In this document: one piece after another, positions 1-7,639 of the stretch
Numbering within the stretch: the stretch's first letter is position 1
How the letters are laid out: each line of letters opens with the position of its first letter
DNA from: Candidatus Hydrogenedentota bacterium
Lineage (GTDB): Bacteria; Hydrogenedentota; Hydrogenedentia; Hydrogenedentales; SLHB01
Length of the DNA: 11,809 nt
Direction: 5' to 3'
Assembly: GCA_022706165.1 (NCBI GenBank)
Contig: JAKJDA010000051.1
Span: forward strand, 321-12,129
Notes under the pieces: model-generated
The model's database searches: none
Told to the model about the DNA's origin: nothing
What the model saw: the letters and a program-made list of their open reading frames with translations, nothing else
Program-made: the position numbers and the translations under genes

Positions 1-1901
1 CCCGCCATGTCGCGCTGTTTCAAGCTTCGGGCAGCGACACCGTCGCAACGCAGTGCGAGATGAAGGCGGTCGAGGAAGTCGGTTTGTTGAAAATGGACTT
101 TCTTGGCTTGCGCACCCTGACGGTCGTGCACGAAGCCGCCCGGCTCGTCAAGGAAAACCGCGGCATTTACATCGACATCGACAATCTCGAACCCGATGAC
201 AAGAACACGTACGCGTTGCTGCGATCCGGCCAGACCATGGGCGTGTTCCAGTTGGAGAGTTCCGGCATGCGCGAACTGGCGCGTCGCATCGGACTCGAGA
301 GTCTCGAGGAGGTGTGCGCGCTGATCGCGTTGTACCGGCCGGGTCCAATGGCGCTCAAGGACCAATACATCGAATGCAAACACGATCCGGGCAAGCTGAA
401 ATTCGATCATCCCTTGTTGGAGCCGATCCTGCGCGAAACCTATGGCGTCGCGTTGTACCAAGAGCAAGTGATGCAGATTGTGCAGGCGGTTGCCGGGTTC
501 ACGCTGGGCCAAGCCGATGTGTTGCGGCGCGCGATGGGCAAGAAAAAGGCCGATCTCATGGCCGAGCAGCGCGACATGTTTGTGGCGGGCGCGAAGGCTA
601 ACGGCATCGATGAGGCCACGGCCGACCTCTTGTTTCAAAAGATTGAGCAGTTTGCGGGATACGGCTTCAATAAGAGCCACAGCATGGCGTATGCTTTTGT
701 GGCTTATCAGACGGCGTACCTCAAGGCGAACTATCCCGCCGAATTCATGGCGGCGCTGCTTACCAGCGAATCCGGCAACCTGGACAAAATCGGCGTCTAC
801 GTGGAGGAGTGCCGGAGGTTGAATATCGAGGTGTTGCCGCCCGACGTGAACGCCAGCGCCCTGGGGTTCACCGTTGAAGGCGGACGCATCCGTTTTGGAA
901 TGGGCGCCATCAAAAACGCCGGCGAGAACGCCGTGAAGGCCATTCTCGCGGAACGCCAGGACAACGGGCCTTTCAAGGACATCTTCGACTTCTGCAGCCG
1001 CCTGGATACGCGACAGGTGAACCGGCGCGTGATCGAGAGCATGAACCGGGCCGGCGCCTTCGCGAGCACGGGTTGGAACCGGCGCCAGGTGGAAGACTCG
1101 CTCGATGCCGCGCTTAGCGAGGGACAGTTGAGTCAGCGCGAGCGTGACGCTGGCCAGACTTCGCTTTTCGATCTTGTCGCGAGTGACGCCCCCGAGGCGG
1201 TTACGATGCATCAGAAGCCGGACCTTCCCGAATGGCCCGAGAACGAGTTGCTGGCCTTCGAGAAGGAGATGCTCGGGCTCTACGTCAGCAGTCATCCTCT
1301 GGCGAAATGCGCCAAGATTCTTCAGCGCTTCACCAACGTCAGCATCGCCGACCTGCCCGATTTGCGGGAAAACCAGGAGGTGCAGCTGGGAGGGCTCATC
1401 GCCGCTGTCAAGCACTACACCACCCAACGCGGGAAAAAAATGGCTTTCGTCACGCTCGAAACCCTCGAAGGATCGTGTGAAATCACCGTTTTCAACGATA
1501 TTTACGAGCAACGGGCCGGGCTGCTTGTTCCGGACGCCATCGTGATGGCGCCGTCAAAGGCTACCCGGCGCAACGGCGAGATATCGTTGCTGGCCATCGA
1601 TATCGTTTCCTTGGAGGAGGCCGAGTCCACGTTGAGCAAGGCCGCCCATGCGCTCATCGATCTCAGGACGGTCGACGATGCGACGTTGGTGCAGTTGGCC
1701 GAAGTGTTCGGTTCCGAACCCGGAAAATGCGACGTTTATCTCCATTGCACGGCAGAGAATGGGGACGTGGTCACTGTGCTGGCGACGTCCGTCTGCCGAG
1801 TCAATCCCGTTCCTGCGTTGCGGGACCGCGTGCAAGCCCTTTTGGGGCCGGATGCGTTCTGGTTTTCCGGCGGAAACGGGATCCCCCGCATGGGCGTCTG
1901 A
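1..1901 (+). CDS. dnaE: DNA polymerase III subunit alpha (DnaE), C-terminal part; 5' end outside window
   Basis: Catalytic subunit of the replicative DNA polymerase III holoenzyme, cytoplasmic. The frame is open from the left edge (first full codon at 3), so the gene starts upstream; the ATG at 60 is internal. Visible in order: the KMDFLGLRTLT motif, whose Asp (96-98) matches the third catalytic aspartate of the family (E. coli D555, from memory); the polymerase segment with RPGPM, LYQEQVMQI, RRAMGKKK and GYGFNKSHSMAYA; a helix-hairpin-helix region around 885-1065; an internal clamp-binding motif QTSLF; an OB-fold at about 1380-1620; and a short C-terminal domain. About 600 residues follow the catalytic Asp, as in E. 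coli alpha, so the 3' end looks complete. The clamp motif and C-terminal domains argue for replicative DnaE1 rather than the error-prone ImuC/DnaE2. Nothing links it functionally to the downstream cluster, which has its own promoter. Confidence 0.97.
   Translation, partial: RHVALFQASGSDTVATQCEMKAVEEVGLLKMDFLGLRTLTVVHEAARLVKENRGIYIDIDNLEPDDKNTYALLRSGQTMGVFQLESSGMRELARRIGLESLEEVCALIALYRPGPMALKDQYIECKHDPGKLKFDHPLLEPILRETYGVALYQEQVMQIVQAVAGFTLGQADVLRRAMGKKKADLMAEQRDMFVAGAKANGIDEATADLLFQKIEQFAGYGFNKSHSMAYAFVAYQTAYLKANYPAEFMAALLTSESGNLDKIGVYVEECRRLNIEVLPPDVNASALGFTVEGGRIRFGMGAIKNAGENAVKAILAERQDNGPFKDIFDFCSRLDTRQVNRRVIESMNRAGAFASTGWNRRQVEDSLDAALSEGQLSQRERDAGQTSLFDLVASDAPEAVTMHQKPDLPEWPENELLAFEKEMLGLYVSSHPLAKCAKILQRFTNVSIADLPDLRENQEVQLGGLIAAVKHYTTQRGKKMAFVTLETLEGSCEITVFNDIYEQRAGLLVPDAIVMAPSKATRRNGEISLLAIDIVSLEEAESTLSKAAHALIDLRTVDDATLVQLAEVFGSEPGKCDVYLHCTAENGDVVTVLATSVCRVNPVPALRDRVQALLGPDAFWFSGGNGIPRMGV
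1155..1169 (+). other. Codons for the internal beta-clamp-binding motif of DnaE (QTSLF)
   Basis: These five codons read Gln-Thr-Ser-Leu-Phe and lie between the helix-hairpin-helix region and the OB-fold of DnaE, where replicative alpha subunits carry their internal sliding-clamp-binding peptide (consensus near QxxLF; E. coli has QADMF). The match is seen directly; clamp binding is inferred from position and consensus. Confidence 0.8.
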
Positions 1902-1906
1902 GTATC

Positions 1907-1931
1907 CGGACAGCGTGTGAAAGAACGGACA
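1907..1931 (+). repeat. Pair of CGGACA direct repeats upstream of the promoter
   Basis: CGGACA occurs at 1907-1912 and 1926-1931, 19 bp apart start to start, just upstream of the -35 box at 1939. Two copies on roughly the same face of the helix at about -68 to -43 from the likely transcription start could be an activator site. The units are only 6 bp, so chance is quite possible. Confidence 0.25.
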
Positions 1932-1938
1932 TTATTTC

Positions 1939-1967
1939 TTGACGGAATATTGGATGACACATATAAT
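1939..1967 (+). promoter_or_regulatory. Strong sigma-70-type promoter for the exosortase-associated cluster
   Basis: TTGACG at 1939-1944 matches five of six bases of the -35 consensus. TATAAT at 1962-1967 is a perfect -10 box, and the spacer is 17 nt, the optimum. Transcription would start near 1974, giving a leader of about 54 nt to the ATG at 2028. It lies in the only AT-rich stretch of the gap after dnaE and points into the downstream genes. No clear rho-independent terminator is seen between the dnaE stop and this promoter, so some read-through from dnaE is possible. Confidence 0.8.
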
Positions 1968-2017
1968 TCACTGTAATAAGAGGACTCGGTGTGGCGGCGC
2001 GTTTGTGCAGCCATGCC

Positions 2018-2023
2018 AGGAGG
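2018..2023 (+). promoter_or_regulatory. Shine-Dalgarno AGGAGG deciding the start of the co-polymerase gene
   Basis: A perfect AGGAGG ends 4 nt before the ATG at 2028. Earlier in-frame starts exist: GTG at 1989, preceded by AAGAGGA at 1978-1984, and ATG at 2013. The GTG would leave a leader of only about 15 nt from the predicted transcription start. The 2028 ATG is preferred, but the slightly tight spacing leaves doubt. Confidence 0.65.
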
Positions 2024-2027
2024 CGTG

Positions 2028-4253
2028 ATGTCCACGGAATTTTCGACAGACCTGACTGCTCCTCGGCGCTTCGTGCGGCATGCGGCATCTCCCCAGATGC
2101 GGTTGAATGTATCCCGTTTGGTGCGCCTTAGGACGGCGTTCATGGTCACGATATTCCTTGTTCTCGCGATTCCTGGGGCGTTGCTGTTGTTTTTTCTGAT
2201 GCCGGTCGAGTACCAGGCGTCGGCCACGCTTCAGTTTCTCGCGAAGACGCCCAAGATTCTGTATGACGATTCGCCGCGCCGTTTGTCGGCCAATTACGAG
2301 AAGTACGTTGCGACGCAGGTTGGCTTGATTGGCGGCCCCGCCGTGCTGCAGCGGACGCTCGAGCAGCCTGAAATACGCAAGATTTCCTGGCTGGCCGATC
2401 AAAAGGATCCGCTGGACACGCTGAGGCGAAAGTTGTATGTGGTCAACCAGCGGAACACGGAGCTGGTCATGGTCCGCTTCAGCGCTCCGGAGCGCGCCGT
2501 TGCCCAGCGCATTCTTGACACCATCATCGATCAATACGTTCTGCTGGCCACCGACCACGCCAAAACTTCCGGCAGCGAGCGTCTCGGTCAATTGCAGAAA
2601 ATGAGCAAGGAAACCCTGGACGAGATGGATCGTCACCGGAATCGTCTGACGGCCCTGTACAAAGATTTGGGCGTTGGCGTCGAAGGACTTGGGAGCGGCC
2701 AGGTGAGCGACATGGTCGTCTGGCATCAGAGCCTTGGGCGCGCCACCGCGGATCGAAGCACTTTCGAGGCGCAGGTCCGCGTGCTCGAAGATATGGCCCA
2801 GGACCTGCGGGACTGGGTGGGCCGGTTCCAGAAAGCGCCCGACAAGCCTATCTATGCCTATGACATCGAGGCGATGGCCGCCGCCGATCCTGCCGTGTTG
2901 GCGCTTCAGGGACAGCTGCTGGTTTCCGAACAGAACACGGGCGTGCTGGAGCGTCTGTATAACGCCGTGGCGCCGCAGCGGTTGGTGCAGCAGGAGGCGC
3001 ATGACTCGCTGAACGTCCGTCTGCGGGAGACGTTGCAGAATGCGCGCGCGCGCGCCCTTCAATCGATCATCGAGAAGACTGACATTCGCTTGCATGAAGC
3101 CCGGAATCGGGTTGAGGACGCCAAGCAGCGCGAGTCTGAATTTCAGACCTATATCAGCGAGCGCACCCAGCAGTTGGTTCGGGCCAGCAAACAACAAATC
3201 GAGATAGAAGACATCCAGACCCGCCTAGCGGACACGCAATCCAGGTTGAAGCAGATCGAAGAGCGCATTTATGCCATCGACGTCGAAAGCAACGCGCCGG
3301 CCAGTTTTCAAGTGGCGTCGCGTCCGACTGTTTCTGACGAGCCGCTTGCCGGCAAGCGGACTCAGTACATCCTTCTGGCCGTGCTGGGGTCTCTTCTGGC
3401 GGGCGTGAGCGCGGGGGCATGGCGAGAAATTGCGGATCAACGGGTGCGCGACGCCCGGGATATCGCTGCGTTGACTCCTCTTCAGGTGTTGGCTTCGATT
3501 CCCGATGCGTGCGAGGAAAACGCTTCGATTCCGAAGGACGCGCCCGTGTTGCTGCTCCATCGCCCTGATTCGATGCTGGCGGACGAGGTGCGCCGGGTGA
3601 TGACGCGCATCGTTTATCCTCCCGAGGGAGCGGGGGAACTGCGCATGTGCATGGTGGCCAGTCCCGGACGTCAGGATGGGCGCACCTCGGTGGCGTGCAG
3701 TCTGGCGGTTGCATTGGGCCAGGCGAACCGCAGGGTGTTGGTGGTTGATTTGTGTTCCCGCGCGCCCCGCGTCGAGCGGATGTTTGGGCTGGATCCCGCG
3801 GAAGGGTTGGGGGAGATTCTCATTGAGGGGGCCGATCCCCATCCGTTTCAGCGCGCCACGCCATGCCGCAATGTCTGGGTGATCGGCCCAGGACATCACG
3901 GATCGGCCCTGGTGAACAAACTCGCGTCGCGTGAGGTGATGGGCCTGTTCGAACAAATGGAGCAGGATTATGACCATATTCTGCTCGATCCGCCTCCGGC
4001 GTTGTTGATGTCCGAGACAAAGTTGTTGGCCCCCGTGGTGGACGGCGTCTTGATGGTGGTGGCCGTCGATCGAACGACCTTGGGCATGGCGGGGCGTTGT
4101 CTCCAGGGACTGTACGAGGTGGGGGCCAATGTCGTGGGCATTGTGCTGAATCGCGTACGCACGCCCAGACACATTCGTGAATCGCGCTCGATGGAGGCCC
4201 CTGTGCCGCCTCGACCGTCCCAGCCCGAGCGCGATGCGAGTCAGCAAGCGTGA
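2028..4253 (+). CDS. Wzc/GumC-type polysaccharide co-polymerase fused to a degenerate BY-kinase domain
   Basis: Predicted inner-membrane protein of 741 residues controlling chain length and export of a surface polysaccharide. Membrane helix 1 is at about 37-58. The following segment (VEYQASATLQF) and a region to about 440 with predicted coiled coils fit a Wzz/GNVR periplasmic domain. A proline-containing stretch precedes helix 2 at about 447-467. The C-terminal cytoplasmic domain resembles bacterial tyrosine kinases: P-loop region SPGRQDGRTS (545-554), Walker A' region VVDLCSRAP (572-580), Walker B ending at Asp654 (HILLDPPP) and a GIVLN strand. The P-loop Lys is Arg552, the second Asp of the usual DxD in Walker A' is Cys576, and the oligomerisation motif EX2RX2R reads as E520, R523, R527 with one extra spacer residue. 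The tail is Pro-rich and has no tyrosines. The fold assignment is firm; kinase activity is doubtful. First gene of the putative operon, directly behind the promoter at 1939. Confidence 0.88.
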   Translation: MSTEFSTDLTAPRRFVRHAASPQMRLNVSRLVRLRTAFMVTIFLVLAIPGALLLFFLMPVEYQASATLQFLAKTPKILYDDSPRRLSANYEKYVATQVGLIGGPAVLQRTLEQPEIRKISWLADQKDPLDTLRRKLYVVNQRNTELVMVRFSAPERAVAQRILDTIIDQYVLLATDHAKTSGSERLGQLQKMSKETLDEMDRHRNRLTALYKDLGVGVEGLGSGQVSDMVVWHQSLGRATADRSTFEAQVRVLEDMAQDLRDWVGRFQKAPDKPIYAYDIEAMAAADPAVLALQGQLLVSEQNTGVLERLYNAVAPQRLVQQEAHDSLNVRLRETLQNARARALQSIIEKTDIRLHEARNRVEDAKQRESEFQTYISERTQQLVRASKQQIEIEDIQTRLADTQSRLKQIEERIYAIDVESNAPASFQVASRPTVSDEPLAGKRTQYILLAVLGSLLAGVSAGAWREIADQRVRDARDIAALTPLQVLASIPDACEENASIPKDAPVLLLHRPDSMLADEVRRVMTRIVYPPEGAGELRMCMVASPGRQDGRTSVACSLAVALGQANRRVLVVDLCSRAPRVERMFGLDPAEGLGEILIEGADPHPFQRATPCRNVWVIGPGHHGSALVNKLASREVMGLFEQMEQDYDHILLDPPPALLMSETKLLAPVVDGVLMVVAVDRTTLGMAGRCLQGLYEVGANVVGIVLNRVRTPRHIRESRSMEAPVPPRPSQPERDASQQA

Positions 4254-4258
4254 CGGAA

Positions 4259-4277
4259 GCCCTTCATGCCAAAGGGC
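4259..4277 (+). other. Small hairpin just after the co-polymerase stop codon
   Basis: GCCCTT (4259-4264) and AAGGGC (4272-4277) form a perfect 6-bp stem with a 7-nt loop, beginning 6 nt after the stop codon. No T-run follows, so it is not a standard rho-independent terminator. It could be an RNA stability or processing element, or chance. The rest of the 98-nt gap (4254-4351) contains no convincing promoter. Confidence 0.35.
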
Positions 4278-4351
4278 GCGGTCGCTGAAAGGGTTGGCGC
4301 CGCAATAGTCTTAATATTTGTCGTGGAATACGATGGAGGCGCACAAGAGTT

Positions 4352-7300
4352 ATGGCCAGCGCGAAGTGGGTCAGACCGGTTATCGGCGGCGTCGTAGTAG
4401 TGGTTGTCGTGGCGGGAGTAGGGTTCGGGGCGTATTCGCTGTTTCAACATCACCGTCAACGGGAGTATTTGGGCACGGCGAACGCGGCTTTTGAACAGGG
4501 AGAATGGCGGGAAGCGAAGAAATATTATGAGTATTACCTGACCAAGCATCCGGACGATGTCAACGTTCTCCTGCAATACGGCGAGGTGGGTTTGCGCCGT
4601 TTGGACAATCGCGAGGCTGCGCTTCGGCAGGCGGCGCAGGCCTTCATCCTCATTGCTCGTCTACAACCGGACAATGTCGAGATTCAGGACAAAGTGCTTG
4701 AAATCCAAGAACGGGCCCACGCCTACAGCGATCTCGAGTATTATGCGGACCTGTTTTTGCGCAAGCGTCCCGACGATTCCCGTCTGCTGAATCTGCGCGC
4801 CATGGCGCTCGATCGGGCCGCGCGGCGCGACGAAGCCATTGACGCGTACCGCGAACTCATCGACAAGGGAATCGCCGAGCCGCAGGTCTATGCGGACCTT
4901 GCCATTCTCCTGACCGAGCGACGGCTGGACGATCAGGCGAAAGGCGTTCTCGCGAAGGCCCTTGAGCAGCACCCTGAAAATGGAGCCGTGCGCGCGCAAC
5001 GCGCCCGGTTCTATCTGCACGCGCGCCGTGTGGAGGACGCGTCGCAAGAAATCGTCGAGGCCCTCAAGTTGGCTCCGGACGATCCCACTGTATTGCTCGT
5101 CGCCATGCGCGTCGCCATCACCCAAAAAGATTGGGACGCCGCTGCGCAGTATGGCGCGCGATTGATCGCGGAATATCCCGGCGAAGAGGATGCGCCCGGT
5201 CTTTTGGCCCGGGTCTACGCCCAGCAAGGTCACGGCGACAAGGCGGTCGAATTGCTCAACGGACTCGATCCCTATGTCAATGCGGACAATCCGGAAAACA
5301 TGGTGATTCTGTTCGATGTCCATCTCGCTGCGGGACGCATCGGCGAGGCTCGGGAAGTGTCGGAGGTTTTTGCCAAGACGCACCCGAACAATTCGGCGAT
5401 TCAGGATTACCTCAAGGCTCGATTGGCCTTGGCGGACAATAATGTCAAGGAGGCCATAACGCTTCTCGACTCCGTTGTCGTACGGATGCCGACGTTTGGT
5501 CCGGCGCATATCCATTTGGGGGTGGCGTACTTGCAGGCGGGTCAGTCGGAACAGGCGCGACAGTCTCTGGAATCGTATTTGCGTTCGAATCCGGACGATC
5601 CGATGGCGCGGGCGCTTTTGGACCGCATCCTGAGTCCTCCGAAAAGTTTGGAGGACTTGCTGGCTGGCGCCAAGACTCTGCGCGATAGCGACGCTGCGAC
5701 CCCGACGCTGCTGGTTGCGGCGGCCATGCAAACGTACGAAGCGGCCAAGCGGCTCGGGCGCGTTTCCGAGTGTTTGACCGAGATTCGCGATCTTCTCGAA
5801 TCGGCCATTCGGCGCGATCCCAAGATCGCGCAGGCCTACCGGGCGCTGTGTCAGGTGTTTGTGGATATGAAGGATTTTGAAGCCGCCCACCGGATTCTGG
5901 AAGAGGCGGCAGCGGCAGGTTTGCCCGAGAAAGATATCTTGTGGCCGCGCGCCGCCGTGGCCTTGGCGCAGGAAAATGGAGCCGAGGCGCGTTCTTTGTG
6001 TGAGAAGGACCTGGCGCGTCCTGATGTTACTGCGGAGGAGATCGTCCGGTGGGGCGGTCTGTTCGCCTCGCGAGGCCAAACGGAGGCGGCTCTCGAGATT
6101 CTGGCGCGGGAGATGGCGCGGCGCCAAGGCGAGGACAAACGGGTGTTGGCTCTGGAACGTGTGCTTATGACGGCGCGTCTCAAAGACCCCGAACAGGCCG
6201 TGGAACTGGTTAAGGAGTTGGAGGCATCTGGCATAGGGGGCCTGAACGAGGGCAAGCTGGTTATCGCCCAGGAAATGGTGCGACGAAACCTGCCGGATTT
6301 CGCCGCGAAGGCCAAGGCGCTGGTGCAGGCCGTGCGCCAGTCGGACCCCGCCAGCTTGCAAGCTCAAGCGCTTGACGCCCAACTCATGCTGCTGCAGACG
6401 CCGCCGGATTTTGATGGCGCGCGCAAGGAATTCACGTCTGTCTTGGCGACGGACGCCGCCAACGAGTCTGCGCTGTTGGGCATGGCGCACGCCGCCATGT
6501 TGCAGCGCGATTTCCAGGGCGCGGTGGACTGGTCGCGCAAGGCGTTGAGCGCCTCGCCCCGATCGATTCGCGCCGTCGTTCAGCAGGCCGACGCCCTCAT
6601 GTCGCTCCGCCAGTATGAGGAAGCGGAACGTCTTCTGAAGCAGGCATTGACTGCGGATCCCGAGAATCCGCTCGTTATGGAGATGATGATCAACGCCTAT
6701 CTTGAGATGAACCGTCCCGAAGACGCCCAATCCGTTTTTGAAAAACTGAAGACGGCCAATCCGTCGGGATCGAGAAATGATACGGCCGTGCAGCATATCG
6801 AGGCGCGTCTTCTGGCGGCGCGTGGGACTCCCGAAGAAGCCGAAAAGGCGATCCGGGCGAGACTGGCCGCGGATCCCGGCAATCTGGTTTTGATGCGGGA
6901 CTTGGCCCTCACGCTGGAGCAGTTGGGGAAAAAGAAAGAGGCCGAGGAAATGCTGGTCGACTATGCCGAGGCCCATAAGGAAAAACCGGAAGCGTGGGCG
7001 ACATTGGCCCAGTTCTATGCGCGGCGCAACACCCCGGAATACCTGGGGAAGGCTTCTTCGGCATTGACCCGGGCGTTGTTGGCCTCTCCCAACGATGCGC
7101 AGGCCCTGCGCGAGATGGTCGATCTGCAGATGCGCCGGGGCGACACGGTTTCGGCGAACACGTTGTGCGATCGCTACCTTGCGCTGCATCCCGACGATCC
7201 GGTGATGTTGTTTCGAAAAGCTTCGCTTTTGGGCCAGCGCAACGAGGAATTGCCGAGGGCGCTGTCGTTGATAGAACGCGCTCTTCAGTTGGACGCGAAG

Positions 7301-7558
7301 CCGGAATATGGGGTGTTGCGTGGGTTGCTGCGGGTGGCGTCGCGTGATTATGCGCAGGGCATTCAAGACCTGGAGCCGGCGGCGCGCGACGGTAAAGCTT
7401 CTGGTTTGGTGGACGCGGCGCTTGCAGAGGCATATGCCGCGACCGGGGATGCCCGGACGGCCCGGAAGTGGTTGGATTCGGCGACCGAAAAGTCCCAGAA
7501 TGGAGACAGCGTAAGCGTCGCCCGGCTGAATGCCGTCCGAAACATGCTGGGGAAATGA
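4352..7558 (+). CDS. Large membrane-anchored tetratricopeptide-repeat protein
   Basis: A 1068-residue protein with one N-terminal membrane helix (about 8-30, with seven consecutive valines) and otherwise mostly helical repeats. No signal-peptidase or lipobox site is evident, so it probably stays anchored in the inner membrane with the repeats in the periplasm. Clear TPR units include FEQGEWREAKKYYEYYLTKH (47-66), YQEL-like units at about 145-210, and three successive ones at about 704-803 ending in patterns such as ALTADPEN. Repeats continue to the C-terminus, so no beta-barrel like that of PelB or BcsC follows. TPR proteins of this size are common in exosortase/EPS loci and act as scaffolds. 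The exact partner cannot be told from sequence. The ATG at 4352 is the only sensible start: GGAGG lies 12 nt upstream and AAGAG 2 nt upstream, neither ideally spaced. Confidence 0.85.
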   Translation: MASAKWVRPVIGGVVVVVVVAGVGFGAYSLFQHHRQREYLGTANAAFEQGEWREAKKYYEYYLTKHPDDVNVLLQYGEVGLRRLDNREAALRQAAQAFILIARLQPDNVEIQDKVLEIQERAHAYSDLEYYADLFLRKRPDDSRLLNLRAMALDRAARRDEAIDAYRELIDKGIAEPQVYADLAILLTERRLDDQAKGVLAKALEQHPENGAVRAQRARFYLHARRVEDASQEIVEALKLAPDDPTVLLVAMRVAITQKDWDAAAQYGARLIAEYPGEEDAPGLLARVYAQQGHGDKAVELLNGLDPYVNADNPENMVILFDVHLAAGRIGEAREVSEVFAKTHPNNSAIQDYLKARLALADNNVKEAITLLDSVVVRMPTFGPAHIHLGVAYLQAGQSEQARQSLESYLRSNPDDPMARALLDRILSPPKSLEDLLAGAKTLRDSDAATPTLLVAAAMQTYEAAKRLGRVSECLTEIRDLLESAIRRDPKIAQAYRALCQVFVDMKDFEAAHRILEEAAAAGLPEKDILWPRAAVALAQENGAEARSLCEKDLARPDVTAEEIVRWGGLFASRGQTEAALEILAREMARRQGEDKRVLALERVLMTARLKDPEQAVELVKELEASGIGGLNEGKLVIAQEMVRRNLPDFAAKAKALVQAVRQSDPASLQAQALDAQLMLLQTPPDFDGARKEFTSVLATDAANESALLGMAHAAMLQRDFQGAVDWSRKALSASPRSIRAVVQQADALMSLRQYEEAERLLKQALTADPENPLVMEMMINAYLEMNRPEDAQSVFEKLKTANPSGSRNDTAVQHIEARLLAARGTPEEAEKAIRARLAADPGNLVLMRDLALTLEQLGKKKEAEEMLVDYAEAHKEKPEAWATLAQFYARRNTPEYLGKASSALTRALLASPNDAQALREMVDLQMRRGDTVSANTLCDRYLALHPDDPVMLFRKASLLGQRNEELPRALSLIERALQLDAKPEYGVLRGLLRVASRDYAQGIQDLEPAARDGKASGLVDAALAEAYAATGDARTARKWLDSATEKSQNGDSVSVARLNAVRNMLGK

Positions 7559-7628
7559 CGGAAATGCTGCGCCGCCCCCCGCGTCTCGGTGCGCGATCTC
7601 TTGATGGATGGGGCAAACCGTTTGAAAA

Positions 7629-7635
7629 AGAGGTG
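7629..7635 (+). promoter_or_regulatory. Shine-Dalgarno (AGAGGTG-like) deciding the exosortase start
   Basis: The purine-rich AAAGAGGTG around 7627-7635 ends 4 nt before the ATG at 7640. Two in-frame upstream starts (GTG 7589, ATG 7604) lack a comparable ribosome binding site, so 7640 is chosen. Confidence 0.65.
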
Positions 7636-7639
7636 CGAA

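Noticed and set aside
1864..1876. Inverted repeat TTTCC/GGAAA near the dnaE 3' end as a terminator
   Set aside because: The stem is only 5 bp, it is inside the coding region and no T-run follows.
3042..3055. A (GC)7 alternating tract that could adopt Z-DNA
   Set aside because: It lies inside the co-polymerase frame and simply encodes an Ala-Arg run in a predicted helical region. Short GC alternations are expected in such coding DNA.
1968..3197. A 409-residue minus-strand open frame opposite the co-polymerase gene
   Set aside because: It overlaps the promoter and a clearly recognisable membrane protein on the + strand, and has no domain signature.
4294..4317. Possible promoter before the TPR gene (TTGGCG and TAATAT)
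   Set aside because: The spacer is only 12 nt, far from the 16-18 nt needed, and no better pairing is seen in the gap.
7589..7639. Longer N-terminus for the exosortase from GTG 7589 or ATG 7604
   Set aside because: Neither has a good ribosome binding site, and the added residues are not part of the conserved family. The ATG at 7640 has a well-matched site.
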